Position numbers and translations under genes: made by a program. Shown here piece by piece: positions 16,478 to 24,850 of a stretch of DNA of 64,000 bases (position 1 is the first letter of the stretch; each line of letters begins with the position of its first letter). The stretch covers positions 4,464,001-4,528,000 of the forward strand of contig NZ_CP109013.1 of the NCBI RefSeq assembly GCF_036226745.1, in the 5' to 3' direction. The stretch is from Streptomyces sp. NBC_00683. Lineage in GTDB: Bacteria; Actinomycetota; Actinomycetes; Streptomycetales; Streptomycetaceae. The notes beneath the pieces were generated by a model, which ran no database searches, was not told where the DNA came from, and worked only from the letters and a program-made list of their open reading frames with translations.

Positions 16478-17242
16478 ATGAGCGATCTTCTGAACGGCAA
16501 AGTCGTCCTCATCACCGGGGCGAGCAGTGGTATCGGCGCAGCTGCGGCACGGGTCTTCTCCCAGGAAGGCGCGACGGTGGTGCTGGCGGCGCGCAGGGAG
16601 GACCGGCTGGCCGCGTTGGCCGGCGAATTGAGGGACAAGGGCGGTCAGGCGGCCCATGTCGTCTGTGATGTCACGGTGGCGAAGGACGCCGCAAGGGCGG
16701 TCGACTTCACCGTGAACACCTTTGGGCGCCTCGATTCGGCATTCAACAATGCGGGACTCGGCGGCGACCGGACTCCCCTGCATCTGATGGGCGATGACGT
16801 CTACGACGCGGTCATGGACACGAATGTGCGGGGCGTCTGGAACTGCCTTCGCTACGAAATAGCGGCCATGCTGCCGAACGGCGGGGGCTGCTCCATTGTG
16901 AACAACAGCAGTGTGGGCGGTCTGGTGGCCATTCCCGCCGCCGCACCGTACATAGCGGCCAAGCACGCGGTCGTCGGGCTCACCCGGGCGGCGGCCGACG
17001 AATACGCCAAGCAGGGAATCCGGGTCAACGCCGTGGCCCCCGGTACGACGCGAAGCGAGATCACCGCCGACTGGTTCGGGCGCAACCCGGGTCTGGAGGA
17101 GATGGTCAACGGCCTTACTCCGCAAGGCCGTACGGCCGAGCCCGAGGAGATCGCGAACGCGGTTGCCTGGCTGCTCAGCGACCGCTGCCCGTTCCTCACG
17201 GGCACGGTTCTGCCGGTGGACGGCGGCTTCGTCAACCAGTGA
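16478..17242 (+). CDS. Short-chain dehydrogenase/reductase
   Basis: 254 residues, a standard classical SDR: cofactor motif TGASSGIG (about 14-21), NNAG (about 91-94), catalytic serine in NNSSVGG and YIAAK (Tyr-x3-Lys) near 158. The Arg-Arg following the second strand (AARRED) favours NADPH. It is co-directional with the preceding TetR gene. In Streptomyces virginiae an SDR (BarS1) beside the receptor gene reduces the 6-keto group of the signal, so a similar role in butyrolactone maturation is a reasonable inference here. Confidence 0.9.
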   Translation: MSDLLNGKVVLITGASSGIGAAAARVFSQEGATVVLAARREDRLAALAGELRDKGGQAAHVVCDVTVAKDAARAVDFTVNTFGRLDSAFNNAGLGGDRTPLHLMGDDVYDAVMDTNVRGVWNCLRYEIAAMLPNGGGCSIVNNSSVGGLVAIPAAAPYIAAKHAVVGLTRAAADEYAKQGIRVNAVAPGTTRSEITADWFGRNPGLEEMVNGLTPQGRTAEPEEIANAVAWLLSDRCPFLTGTVLPVDGGFVNQ

Positions 17243-17245
17243 GCC

Positions 17246-17265
17246 GACGGCCTTCGGGGGCCGTC
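17246..17265. terminator. Convergent terminator hairpin
   Basis: GACGGCC (17246-17252) pairs with GGCCGTC (17259-17265) around TTCGGG, between the SDR gene and the AfsA-like gene. The 3' arm overlaps the AfsA-like stop codon. Confidence 0.65.
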
Positions 17266-18169
17266 AGCCGCACGGCCCGCTCAGCCGGCCCCGGAACACG
17301 GTCTGCCCGTCCTGCGTCCCCGTGACCAGAACGGTGGACTGCCCGGGGCCGGGGGCGGGTACGACCTCCGCCCCGATCCAGCAGGGCCGGTCGAACTCGA
17401 CGTACCGCTCGAAGGTGCTGGCGACGTCGGTGGGTTCGAAGGGGAGCGGGTGCAGCACGGCCTGCGCCGCCTGGTGGGCGGCTTCCAGGAGGACGAGCCC
17501 CGGTACATGGTCGACCGGGTGGTCGTACAGGAGGAAGTGCGCGGTGTCGTTGCGCAGTTGCCACCGGTTCGGCCGCTCGCCGGGGGCCAGGACCACATCC
17601 GTGCCGCTCGTCCGGCCGACGGTCCGGGGGTCGACCGGCGCGGGCAGGGGCCATTCGTTCCAGCCTGCCGTGAGGTTCTCGCCGCGAAGTCGTCGATAGA
17701 CGGCGGGAGATATCCAGCCGAACTCCGAATCGGCCCGCGCCACCATGGTGTTGTCCTGGAAGATTCGTATATCCACACCCAGGGAACTGACGGCCCGTCT
17801 GCTTCTCTTCGACTCCGAGACGGAGACCTTGACACCGAGGGCGGACGGTCGACCGGAGGGAACCCGGAATCCCGGAACGACTGTGAAGTCGAAGTGGTGC
17901 AGCAGGGTTTGATGCGACAGTGGAACGCCGTACGCTGCATGCGCTATGGCCAGACCGCTCTGCCGGATGGTCTGCGTGAGGACCCGGGAGTCGTAACGCA
18001 GACCGTCATCGGGAGAGGGCCATTGGGCGGTGAGCGAGAACTCGCCATCTTCGAGGCATCGCCATCCGGTGACGAGAACCGTGGCATCGCGTGTGAGGTG
18101 GACGTATTCCTTGGGTACCCCCCGTACGTCGACGTGTGGCGGATGCGGGAAAGCAGGTACTTCTGGCAC
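17264..18169 (-). CDS. afsA: AfsA/ScbA-family gamma-butyrolactone biosynthesis protein
   Basis: 301 residues, the same length as AfsA. Two tandem A-factor hotdog domains are visible: one around VHLTRDATVLVTGW...DSRVLTQTIRQSGLAIAHAAYGVPLSHQTLLHHFDF (about 23-95), the second around FLLYDHPVDHVPGLVLLEAAHQAAQAV (about 212-240). AfsA joins a beta-ketoacyl-ACP-derived chain to dihydroxyacetone phosphate, the first committed step of butyrolactone signal synthesis. GTG start at 18169. It is divergent from the ScbR-like receptor with an 18-bp palindrome between them, the classic feedback arrangement. Confidence 0.93.
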   Translation of the reverse strand: MPEVPAFPHPPHVDVRGVPKEYVHLTRDATVLVTGWRCLEDGEFSLTAQWPSPDDGLRYDSRVLTQTIRQSGLAIAHAAYGVPLSHQTLLHHFDFTVVPGFRVPSGRPSALGVKVSVSESKRSRRAVSSLGVDIRIFQDNTMVARADSEFGWISPAVYRRLRGENLTAGWNEWPLPAPVDPRTVGRTSGTDVVLAPGERPNRWQLRNDTAHFLLYDHPVDHVPGLVLLEAAHQAAQAVLHPLPFEPTDVASTFERYVEFDRPCWIGAEVVPAPGPGQSTVLVTGTQDGQTVFRGRLSGPCG

Positions 18170-18215
18170 GGTCCCCCCGGACTCTGGCGCAAAGCGGGCC
18201 CCTGGCGCTGTTATG

Positions 18216-18233
18216 ATACCGGTTCACCGGTAT
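18216..18233. promoter_or_regulatory. Autoregulatory element (ARE) for the butyrolactone receptor
   Basis: ATACCGGT-TC-ACCGGTAT has perfect 8-bp arms and matches the ACCGGT-centred palindromes bound by ArpA/ScbR/BarA receptors. It lies 47 bases upstream of the AfsA-like start and 40 before the receptor start, in a 103-bp gap, so binding would repress both genes until the signal accumulates. Confidence 0.85.
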
Positions 18234-18272
18234 TTTTCGGCCAGCGCAACGTCACGTCAAGGGGAGCGCGAG

Positions 18273-18917
18273 TTGGCAAGACAGCAACGGGCGATCCGGA
18301 CGCGCAGAGTCTTCCTCGAGGCCGCTGCCGAGGTCTTCGACGAGCATGGTTACGACGCCGCGACGATCGCCGCGATCCTCGAACGGGCAGGGCTCACGAG
18401 GGGCGCGCTGTACTTCCACTTCACCTCGAAGGAAGAGCTGGCCCGCGGCGTTCTCGAAGAAGCGGTGACCGCGGAGGGCGTCACGCCCCAGACGTTCAAG
18501 CTTCAGGAATGGGTGGACACAGCGCTTCTGCTCGCCTATCGGCTGCCCAGAGAACCCATGCTCAGCGCGTCGATCCGGCTGTCCGTCGACCCTCGGGCGC
18601 GCGGACTGTTCGGCACCCGCTGGCCGGACTGGATCGCCCTGGGCGGCGAGATGCTCTCCGAGGCCAAGGAGCGGGGCGAGCTGCTCCCGCACGTCGATCC
18701 GATCATGACGTCGCGGCTGTTCGTCGGGGCCTGGACCGGGGTCCAGCTGGTGACCGAGTCGATGGCGGAGCCGCCCGATCTGGTCGCCGAGATCTCCGCC
18801 CTCTTCGAGCTCATCCTTCCCAACAACGTCGTCCCCGGTGTGCTGGCCCGGCTGGACATCTCCCCGCACCGTGCGCAGCGCCTCCTCGAGGAGAGCAGGA
18901 CGGCCGCCGCGTCCTGA
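18273..18917 (+). CDS. scbR: ScbR/ArpA-type gamma-butyrolactone receptor
   Basis: 214 residues from the TTG at 18273, preceded by AAGGGGAG. The DNA-binding part (ARQQRAIRTRRVFLEAAAEVFDEHGYDAATIAAILERAGLTRGALYFHFTSKEELARGVLE) and the ligand domain (SIRLSVDPRARG...GELLPHVDPIMTSRLFVGAWTGVQLVTES) align throughout with ScbR. It is expected to bind the palindrome in front of it and to release DNA when the butyrolactone binds. Targets usually include pathway-specific activators of antibiotic genes; the SARP at the right end of this window is one candidate, though no matching palindrome was seen there. Confidence 0.93.
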   Translation: MARQQRAIRTRRVFLEAAAEVFDEHGYDAATIAAILERAGLTRGALYFHFTSKEELARGVLEEAVTAEGVTPQTFKLQEWVDTALLLAYRLPREPMLSASIRLSVDPRARGLFGTRWPDWIALGGEMLSEAKERGELLPHVDPIMTSRLFVGAWTGVQLVTESMAEPPDLVAEISALFELILPNNVVPGVLARLDISPHRAQRLLEESRTAAAS

Positions 18918-19076
18918 TCCGGCGCGGGCAGCCCCGCCGCGATGCGCCGCAACCGCGCGCACGTGGCCAGGCCGTGTGCGCGCCCTCGCGGGGGCGCGGT
19001 GACGCGGCGTTGCCGGCTTCACCCGAGTGGGTGCCGCGCGACTGCGAAGCGGCTGGTCAGGGCGCAGGGTGGGCCT

Positions 19077-19814
19077 ATGTGGCTTCGTCGTACAGCCCTG
19101 GGCGCCATGGTGGTGCCGCTGGCCGTCCTGGTGTTCCGGGACGCGCCGGTCCGGCTTGTCGCGCCCGAGACCACCACGGCCAAGCCCGAGGCGCCGCCCG
19201 CGGCGGCACCGCGGCCGACGATCGTCAGCCGGGCGGCCTGGCACGCGGACGAGAGCCTGGTCAAGGAGCACGCGACGTACACGGGTGCGGTCAACGCCGT
19301 CTTTGTCCACCACACCAACCACACCAACCAGTACGACTGCGCCGATGCCCCCAGGATGCTCCGGGCGATGGAGGAGGACCACGTCTCCGGCGAGGGGTGG
19401 GACGACATCGGCTACAACTTCGTCGTCGACCGCTGCGGGACCATATACGAGGGCAGGGCCGGCGGCGTCGGACGGTCCGTGCGCGGCGCGCACGCCACGG
19501 GGTTCAACGCCCACAGCGTGGGGATCGCGGCCCTGGGGAACTTCGGGCCCGGGGTGCCGGTGCCGCTGGCGCTCATCGAGGGGATCGCGAAGGTGGGCGC
19601 GTGGAAGCTGCGCCGGGGCATCGACCCCATGGGCACCGTACGGATGGTCTCGACGAACGACGAGAGCCTGTACGAGCGGGGTGAGGTGGTCCGCCTCCAC
19701 GCCGTGTCCGGCCACCGGGACACCTACCAGACCAGCTGTCCCGGCGAGGAGCTGTACGCGCAACTGCCCGCGATCCGCGAGGAGATGGCCAGGCTGCGGG
19801 AACCGCGCGCGTGA
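19077..19814 (+). CDS. Secreted PGRP-type N-acetylmuramoyl-L-alanine amidase
   Basis: 245 residues. An N-terminal signal/anchor segment (MWLRRTALGAMVVPLAVLVF) is followed by a proline/alanine linker and an amidase-2/PGRP domain (about 45-225). Zinc ligands are visible as HHT, SGHRD and TSCPG. It cleaves the bond between muramic acid and the stem peptide. The start has only a weak ribosome binding site. The downstream genes also concern the cell surface. Confidence 0.9.
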   Translation: MWLRRTALGAMVVPLAVLVFRDAPVRLVAPETTTAKPEAPPAAAPRPTIVSRAAWHADESLVKEHATYTGAVNAVFVHHTNHTNQYDCADAPRMLRAMEEDHVSGEGWDDIGYNFVVDRCGTIYEGRAGGVGRSVRGAHATGFNAHSVGIAALGNFGPGVPVPLALIEGIAKVGAWKLRRGIDPMGTVRMVSTNDESLYERGEVVRLHAVSGHRDTYQTSCPGEELYAQLPAIREEMARLREPRA

Positions 19815-19869
19815 CGCCCGGCCCCCGCGACCCGATCCGTCCCGATCCGTTCTGATCCGGACGAGGACC

Positions 19870-20235
19870 CTAGCGCGCTACGAACTGCGTGAGGATCGCC
19901 TGCACTTCGTAGATGTCGACGCCCTTGGTGAAGGTCTTCTGGATCGGCTCGGAGGTGCCGGAGACCCAGATCTTGAGCTCGGCGTCGAGGTCGAACGTGC
20001 CCGCCGTCTCCACCGCGAAGTGCGTGATGCTGCGGTACGGGACGGAGTGGTACTCGACCTTCTTGCCCGTGATCCCCTGCTTGTCGACGAGGACCAGCCT
20101 GCGGTCGGTGAACAGAATCGTGTCGCGGATCAGCAGGTAAGCGGCGTGTATCTGCTCTCCCTGGCCGAGCAGTCGTGCGTAGTCCCGCTGTGCTGCGGCC
20201 GGGTCGACCGTGTGAGCGTTGCCGAACAGTGCCAT
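19870..20235 (-). CDS. Bacterial PH-domain protein
   Basis: 121 residues from ATG 20235 with GGTGGAGG upstream. The sequence LIRDTILFTDRRLVLVDKQGITGKKVEYHSVPYRSITHFAVETAG is the core of the bacterial pleckstrin-homology domain (YvbH/DUF1696 type), and the whole protein is this one domain. Family members form ring-shaped oligomers of unknown purpose. It is divergent from the Rpf-like gene. Confidence 0.85.
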   Translation of the reverse strand: MALFGNAHTVDPAAAQRDYARLLGQGEQIHAAYLLIRDTILFTDRRLVLVDKQGITGKKVEYHSVPYRSITHFAVETAGTFDLDAELKIWVSGTSEPIQKTFTKGVDIYEVQAILTQFVAR

Positions 20236-20257
20236 GCGAAAGCCTCCACCCGAGTGA

Positions 20258-21217
<960 letters not shown>

Positions 21218-21245
21218 GCCAGGCAGGCCCGGCTCGTGGTGCCGG

Positions 21246-21488
21246 TCATCGGTCGGCGACGGCAGTGTCCCCGTGGTTGCGGGTGGCCCTACCGGACCTC
21301 GGTGCCCCGGTCTCCTCCGCCTCGGCCACGTACGCCGTGCACTCGGGATTCCGGCACGGACCCGGACCCCAGACAGGGACGAAGATTCCGAGGGTCTTGT
21401 GGCGCCTCAGCTCCGTCTCGACGTGGTGCTTGCAGGCCGGACACGCGTGCTCCGCCTGTCGTTCGTGCTTACGCTCGATTCTGGCCAT
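21246..21488 (-). CDS. Small zinc-ribbon-like protein
   Basis: 80 residues. Two cysteine pairs, CPAC (about 16-19) and CRNPEC (about 45-50), suggest a zinc ribbon. The N-terminus is rich in Arg, Lys and Glu, the C-terminus polar. ATG 21488 is the only good start. It lies downstream of the CRP-like gene in the same direction (54-bp gap). The function is not recognised. Confidence 0.6.
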   Translation of the reverse strand: MARIERKHERQAEHACPACKHHVETELRRHKTLGIFVPVWGPGPCRNPECTAYVAEAEETGAPRSGRATRNHGDTAVADR

Positions 21489-21542
21489 GCTTTTACGGTA
21501 GTCCTACAGCGGACAAGTCGAAACTTTTCCGTAGTTTTTACT

Positions 21543-22037
21543 TCAATCTTCCGGGGTTCCTGCCCCGTTTTGAGGCCCGTACAGCTGAAGCAGTCGCGTA
21601 CGGGTTCCGTACAGCCGCTCCGCGACCGTCTCGGCGACGTACTTGTACACCGCACGGCCCAGCTCCGCATCGTCCTCGCACAGGGCACGGACGGCCGCCG
21701 CGTCGAACTCCACCGCCCGTCCCGCATGGACGACACGCGCGCCCAGGTGCCACACATGGGGAGGAAAGAGCCAGGACCAGCCGAGGAGGTCGTCCCGTCC
21801 CAGCGTCTCGACGACCGCCGCACGCCGCCCGGGTACCCGGATGTCGACCTCGACCCGGCCGGACCGGATGATCCAGAAGCGGTCGGCACGCCGGCCCTCT
21901 TCGAAGACGCGCGCGTCCTGCGCCAGGGGAACCTCGTGCGACGCCTCGGCGAGCAGGCGTGCCCGGCTCCCGGACGGGAGCGCGTCCAGCAGACTCCTGG
22001 TCTTCGGCATGAGGGCCTCGCTCCTGTGAAACGTCAT
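21543..22037 (-). CDS. Cyclic-nucleotide-binding domain protein (CRP-like, no HTH)
   Basis: 164 residues. The cNMP-binding beta roll is clear (VFEEGRRADRFWIIRSGRVEVDIRVPG...LGRDDLLGWSWLFPPHVWHLGARVVHAGRAVEFDAAAVRALCEDDAELGRAVYKYVAETVAERL), but there is no DNA-binding domain, so it probably acts as a stand-alone sensor. The ATG at 22037 overlaps the sortase stop by four bases (ATGA); a second ATG at 22010 has a better ribosome binding site. It is the third gene of the run ABC-F, sortase, CRP-like. Confidence 0.8.
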   Translation of the reverse strand: MTFHRSEALMPKTRSLLDALPSGSRARLLAEASHEVPLAQDARVFEEGRRADRFWIIRSGRVEVDIRVPGRRAAVVETLGRDDLLGWSWLFPPHVWHLGARVVHAGRAVEFDAAAVRALCEDDAELGRAVYKYVAETVAERLYGTRTRLLQLYGPQNGAGTPED

Positions 22038-22837
22038 GACGGCCGCGAGGCCACCAGTACGCCGATCCTGTCGATGCGGTGTTCCGGATTGTCCCTGTCG
22101 TCCCGCCAGAAGTTGCCCGCCGCGTTGTCCTCGGGCGTGGCGCAGGTGGAGAGCGTGATCATCGCCTTCGTCGGGTTCTCCCCCGGAGAGCCGGGGACCT
22201 CGGCGCGCTGCTCGGCGAGGGAGCGCTCGGAACGGAAGGAGGTCGTCCTGGACTCGGTGATCCGGTACTCGTACACCGTGCCGCCCTCCGTGACGAAGAC
22301 GGAGTCGCCCTTCTCGACGGACGGGAGCTCGCGCAGCGGTCCGCCCGCGGAGAGCCGGTGGGCCGTCACGAGATAGTTGCCGACCTCGCCCGGTCCCACG
22401 CCGCCGTCCTTGCCGTACGGGCTGGCAGCGACGCCGCGGTTCTGGATGCGGGTTCCCGGCCAGTCGTCCGTCGTCCCCTTGTACGGAACCACGCGCAGAT
22501 CGGTGAGGCCGATCGACGGGATCGAGAGCGTCGCGGTCTCGGTCCGCGGATCGGTCCGGTCGGCCGGTGGCTGTGCCGGGGCCGTGGTCGGTGCCGGTGC
22601 GGCCGGTGCTGCGGCCAGTACGGGGGCCGGCGCCGTGGCCTGCCCGGCCGTCGCTGCCGAGCAGCCGGCCGCCAGCGCCACGAGTATCGCGCCCGCGAGC
22701 GCCCGGGGAACTCTTCGGAGACTGTGCATGGGGAGATCCGGATCGTTGTCGGCAGGTGCCGGAGCGGACCGCGGTCCACGGCCCGCTCCTCCCAGTACAC
22801 CACCGCTTCCCGGTCGGGCGCTCCCCTGCCGGGTCAC
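22034..22837 (-). CDS. Class F sortase
   Basis: 267 residues from GTG 22837, or 231 from ATG 22729, where a lipoprotein-like signal begins (RRVPRALAGAILVALAAGC). The catalytic histidine is in TAHR, the cysteine in LSTC and the arginine in HRIDRIG near the end. A long Ala/Pro linker precedes the catalytic domain. Sortases of this class process surface proteins; the recognition motif of class F is poorly known. The stop overlaps the next gene's start. Confidence 0.87.
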   Translation of the reverse strand: MTRQGSARPGSGGVLGGAGRGPRSAPAPADNDPDLPMHSLRRVPRALAGAILVALAAGCSAATAGQATAPAPVLAAAPAAPAPTTAPAQPPADRTDPRTETATLSIPSIGLTDLRVVPYKGTTDDWPGTRIQNRGVAASPYGKDGGVGPGEVGNYLVTAHRLSAGGPLRELPSVEKGDSVFVTEGGTVYEYRITESRTTSFRSERSLAEQRAEVPGSPGENPTKAMITLSTCATPEDNAAGNFWRDDRDNPEHRIDRIGVLVASRPS

Positions 22838-22839
22838 GC

Positions 22840-24501
22840 TCAGCCGGGCTCCGGGGCTGCGAGCAGGTCGCGCACCTCCTCCGCCGTCGTCTCCTGGAGT
22901 TCTTCCCCGACGAGCAGCCAGCGGGTGATGCCGACCGATTCCAGGAAGGCGAGATCGTGGCCGGCGATCACGAGCGCTCCCTCGTAGGCGTCGAGCGCGC
23001 TCGCAAGCTGCCGCACGCTTGCCATGTCCAGGTTGTTGGTCGGCTCGTCGAGCATCAGAAGCTGCGGGGCGGGTGAGGCGAGCATCGTCGCCGCGAGTGC
23101 GGCACGGAAGCGCTCGCCGCCCGAGAGGGTGCCCGCCGACTGTTCGGCGCGCGCCCCCTTGAAGAGGAACCGTGCGAGCTGGGCGCGGATGTGGTTGTCG
23201 GTGATCCCGGGAGCCAGCCGGGCCACGTTCGCGGCGACGCTCAGTTCCTCGTCCAGCACGTCGAGGCGCTGGGGGAGGAAGCGCAGCGGTACGAACGTCC
23301 TGGCCTCCCCCGACAGCGGTGCGAGCTCCCCGGTGAGGGTCCGCAGCAGCGTCGTCTTGCCCGCCCCGTTACGGCCGACCAGGGCGACGCGTTCGGGACC
23401 CTTCACCTGGAGCTCGCCGTCGCGCAGTGCGCCGAACCGCGGGCGCAGCCCGTGCAGGCTCAGGACGGTGCGGCCCGCGGGTACGGCGGTGTGGGGGAGG
23501 CTCACCCGGATCTCGGCGTCGTCGCGGATCGAGTCCGCGGCCTCGTCGAGCCGCTCGCGCGCCTCCTGCAGGCGGTCCTCGTGGAGGCCGCGCAGCTTGC
23601 CCGCCGACTCCTGCGCGGACCGCTTGTGCGCACCGGCGACGATGCGCGGGGCCCGCCGCTCGGCGTCCATCTTCTTGTTGTGGCGCTGTCGGCGGGCCAC
23701 CTTGATCCGGGTCTCCTCCAGCTCGCGCTTCTGACGGCGCACGTCCGACTCGGCGGCCCGCAGCATGCGCCCCGCCGCTTCCTGCTGGGTGGCCAGCGCC
23801 TCCTCGTAGTCGGACCAGCCGCCTCCGTACCAGCTCATGGATCCGGACCGCAGCTCGGCGATGCGGTCGACCCGTTCCAGCAGGTCACGGTCGTGGCTGA
23901 CCACGACGAGCACGCCTGAGCGCCAGGACTCGACGGCCTCGTAGAGCCTGCGGCGCGCGAACAGGTCGAGGTTGTTGGTCGGTTCGTCGAGCAGCAGGAC
24001 GTCGGGGCGCTCCAGCAGCAGGGCTGCCAGGCGCAGCAGCACGGTCTCGCCGCCGGACAGCTGCCCGACGGTGCGGTCGAGGTCGATGCCGCCGAGGCCG
24101 AGCGAGCCCAGGGTCGCCAGGGCCCGTTCCTCGACGTCCCAGTCGTCGCCGACGGTCTCGAAGTGCTCGACGGCGACGTCGCCGGACTCGATGGCGCGCA
24201 GCGCCGTGCGCCGCTCGGCGATGCCGAGTGCCGCGTCCACGCGCAGTCCCGTGTCGAGGGTGAGGTTCTGCGGAAGGTAGGCGAGGCTGCCCCCCACCGT
24301 CACCGAACCCTGGGTGGGGCGCAGCCGGCCGGCCAGCAGACGCAGCAGGGTGGACTTGCCGGAGCCGTTGCTGCCGACGAGGCCGGTACGGCCGCGGCCG
24401 ATGCTGAGGGAGAGCCCGTCGAGGACCTCCGTGCCGTCGGGCCAGGAGAAGGACAGGGCGGAGCAGGTGAGGGAAGCCGTGGGCGTGAGGGGGTGGGACA
24501 T
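22840..24501 (-). CDS. ABC-F family ATPase
   Basis: 553 residues from ATG 24501, chosen because GAGGAT precedes it. Two ABC cassettes: Walker A GSNGSGKST and GRNGAGKTT, signatures LSGGE twice, Walker B LLLDEPTNNLD and LMLDEPTNNLD. No membrane domain; a charged linker between cassettes (about 240-320) is long enough to reach the ribosome. Members protect the ribosome from antibiotics or regulate translation. The absence of antibiotic genes next to it leaves the substrate open, but the long leader suggests translation-dependent induction. Confidence 0.92.
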   Translation of the reverse strand: MSHPLTPTASLTCSALSFSWPDGTEVLDGLSLSIGRGRTGLVGSNGSGKSTLLRLLAGRLRPTQGSVTVGGSLAYLPQNLTLDTGLRVDAALGIAERRTALRAIESGDVAVEHFETVGDDWDVEERALATLGSLGLGGIDLDRTVGQLSGGETVLLRLAALLLERPDVLLLDEPTNNLDLFARRRLYEAVESWRSGVLVVVSHDRDLLERVDRIAELRSGSMSWYGGGWSDYEEALATQQEAAGRMLRAAESDVRRQKRELEETRIKVARRQRHNKKMDAERRAPRIVAGAHKRSAQESAGKLRGLHEDRLQEARERLDEAADSIRDDAEIRVSLPHTAVPAGRTVLSLHGLRPRFGALRDGELQVKGPERVALVGRNGAGKTTLLRTLTGELAPLSGEARTFVPLRFLPQRLDVLDEELSVAANVARLAPGITDNHIRAQLARFLFKGARAEQSAGTLSGGERFRAALAATMLASPAPQLLMLDEPTNNLDMASVRQLASALDAYEGALVIAGHDLAFLESVGITRWLLVGEELQETTAEEVRDLLAAPEPG

Positions 24502-24780
24502 GGTGATCCTCGCAGTCGCAAGCACAGGAAAAAGGGGCTTCGTATGCGAGCACCACGCGGCGACCGGGCCATGGAAAAAGGGGGTGCGGTCCTCCGGAGG
24601 GCGGGGGACGGCTCATGCACCGAGGTCGCATCCACGCGGGGTCACGGGGCGGCAGGAAAGCCGACGGCAGCGTGACAGGGCTACGGCGAGTGCCGTACCG
24701 CGCGATGATCGCGAACCTCAGATGCGCAACGTCCACCTCTATCGGAGACAACAGGACCCGACGACTGTAGCGCAACGGGG
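24502..24780 (-). promoter_or_regulatory. Long leader of the ABC-F gene, possible attenuator
   Basis: About 270 bases without a convincing gene precede the ABC-F start on the minus strand. It contains a candidate hairpin around CCCTCCGGAGG followed closely by CCCCCTTTTTCC (near 24570-24600) and a second CCCCTTTTTCC (near 24530-24545), looking like one or two U-tract terminators before the coding region. Leaders of resistance ABC-F genes often attenuate transcription until a drug stalls a ribosome on a short upstream frame. A small reading frame here could not be fixed with confidence. Confidence 0.4.
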
Positions 24781-24809
24781 CCGGGGCCCGCAGGTGCGCG
24801 GGGATGCCC

Positions 24810-24841
24810 GGTCCCGGCAGCGGGGACGTCCTGCCGGGACC
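24810..24841. terminator. Terminator after the CBM2 esterase gene
   Basis: Perfect 11-bp stem GGTCCCGGCAG (24810-24820) with CTGCCGGGACC (24831-24841), nine bases beyond the esterase stop; no U-tract. Confidence 0.75.
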
Positions 24842-24850
24842 GGGACGCTG

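Noticed and set aside
18216..18233. Terminator hairpin followed by TTTTT
   Set aside because: The ATACCGGT/ACCGGTAT palindrome has only a two-base centre, lies between divergent starts of afsA and scbR types, and matches receptor operators, so an operator is the better reading.
11014..20256. Repeated CACTCGGGTGG/CACCCGAGTG motif before cspA (11018), the amidase gene (19020) and the PH-domain gene (20247)
   Set aside because: In the PH-domain gene it includes the ribosome binding site, and distances and orientation differ among the three, so chance similarity is likely.
24163..24675. Plus-strand open frames opposite the ABC-F gene and its leader
   Set aside because: They have no ribosome binding site and no recognisable domains; the opposite strand has full ABC-F motifs.
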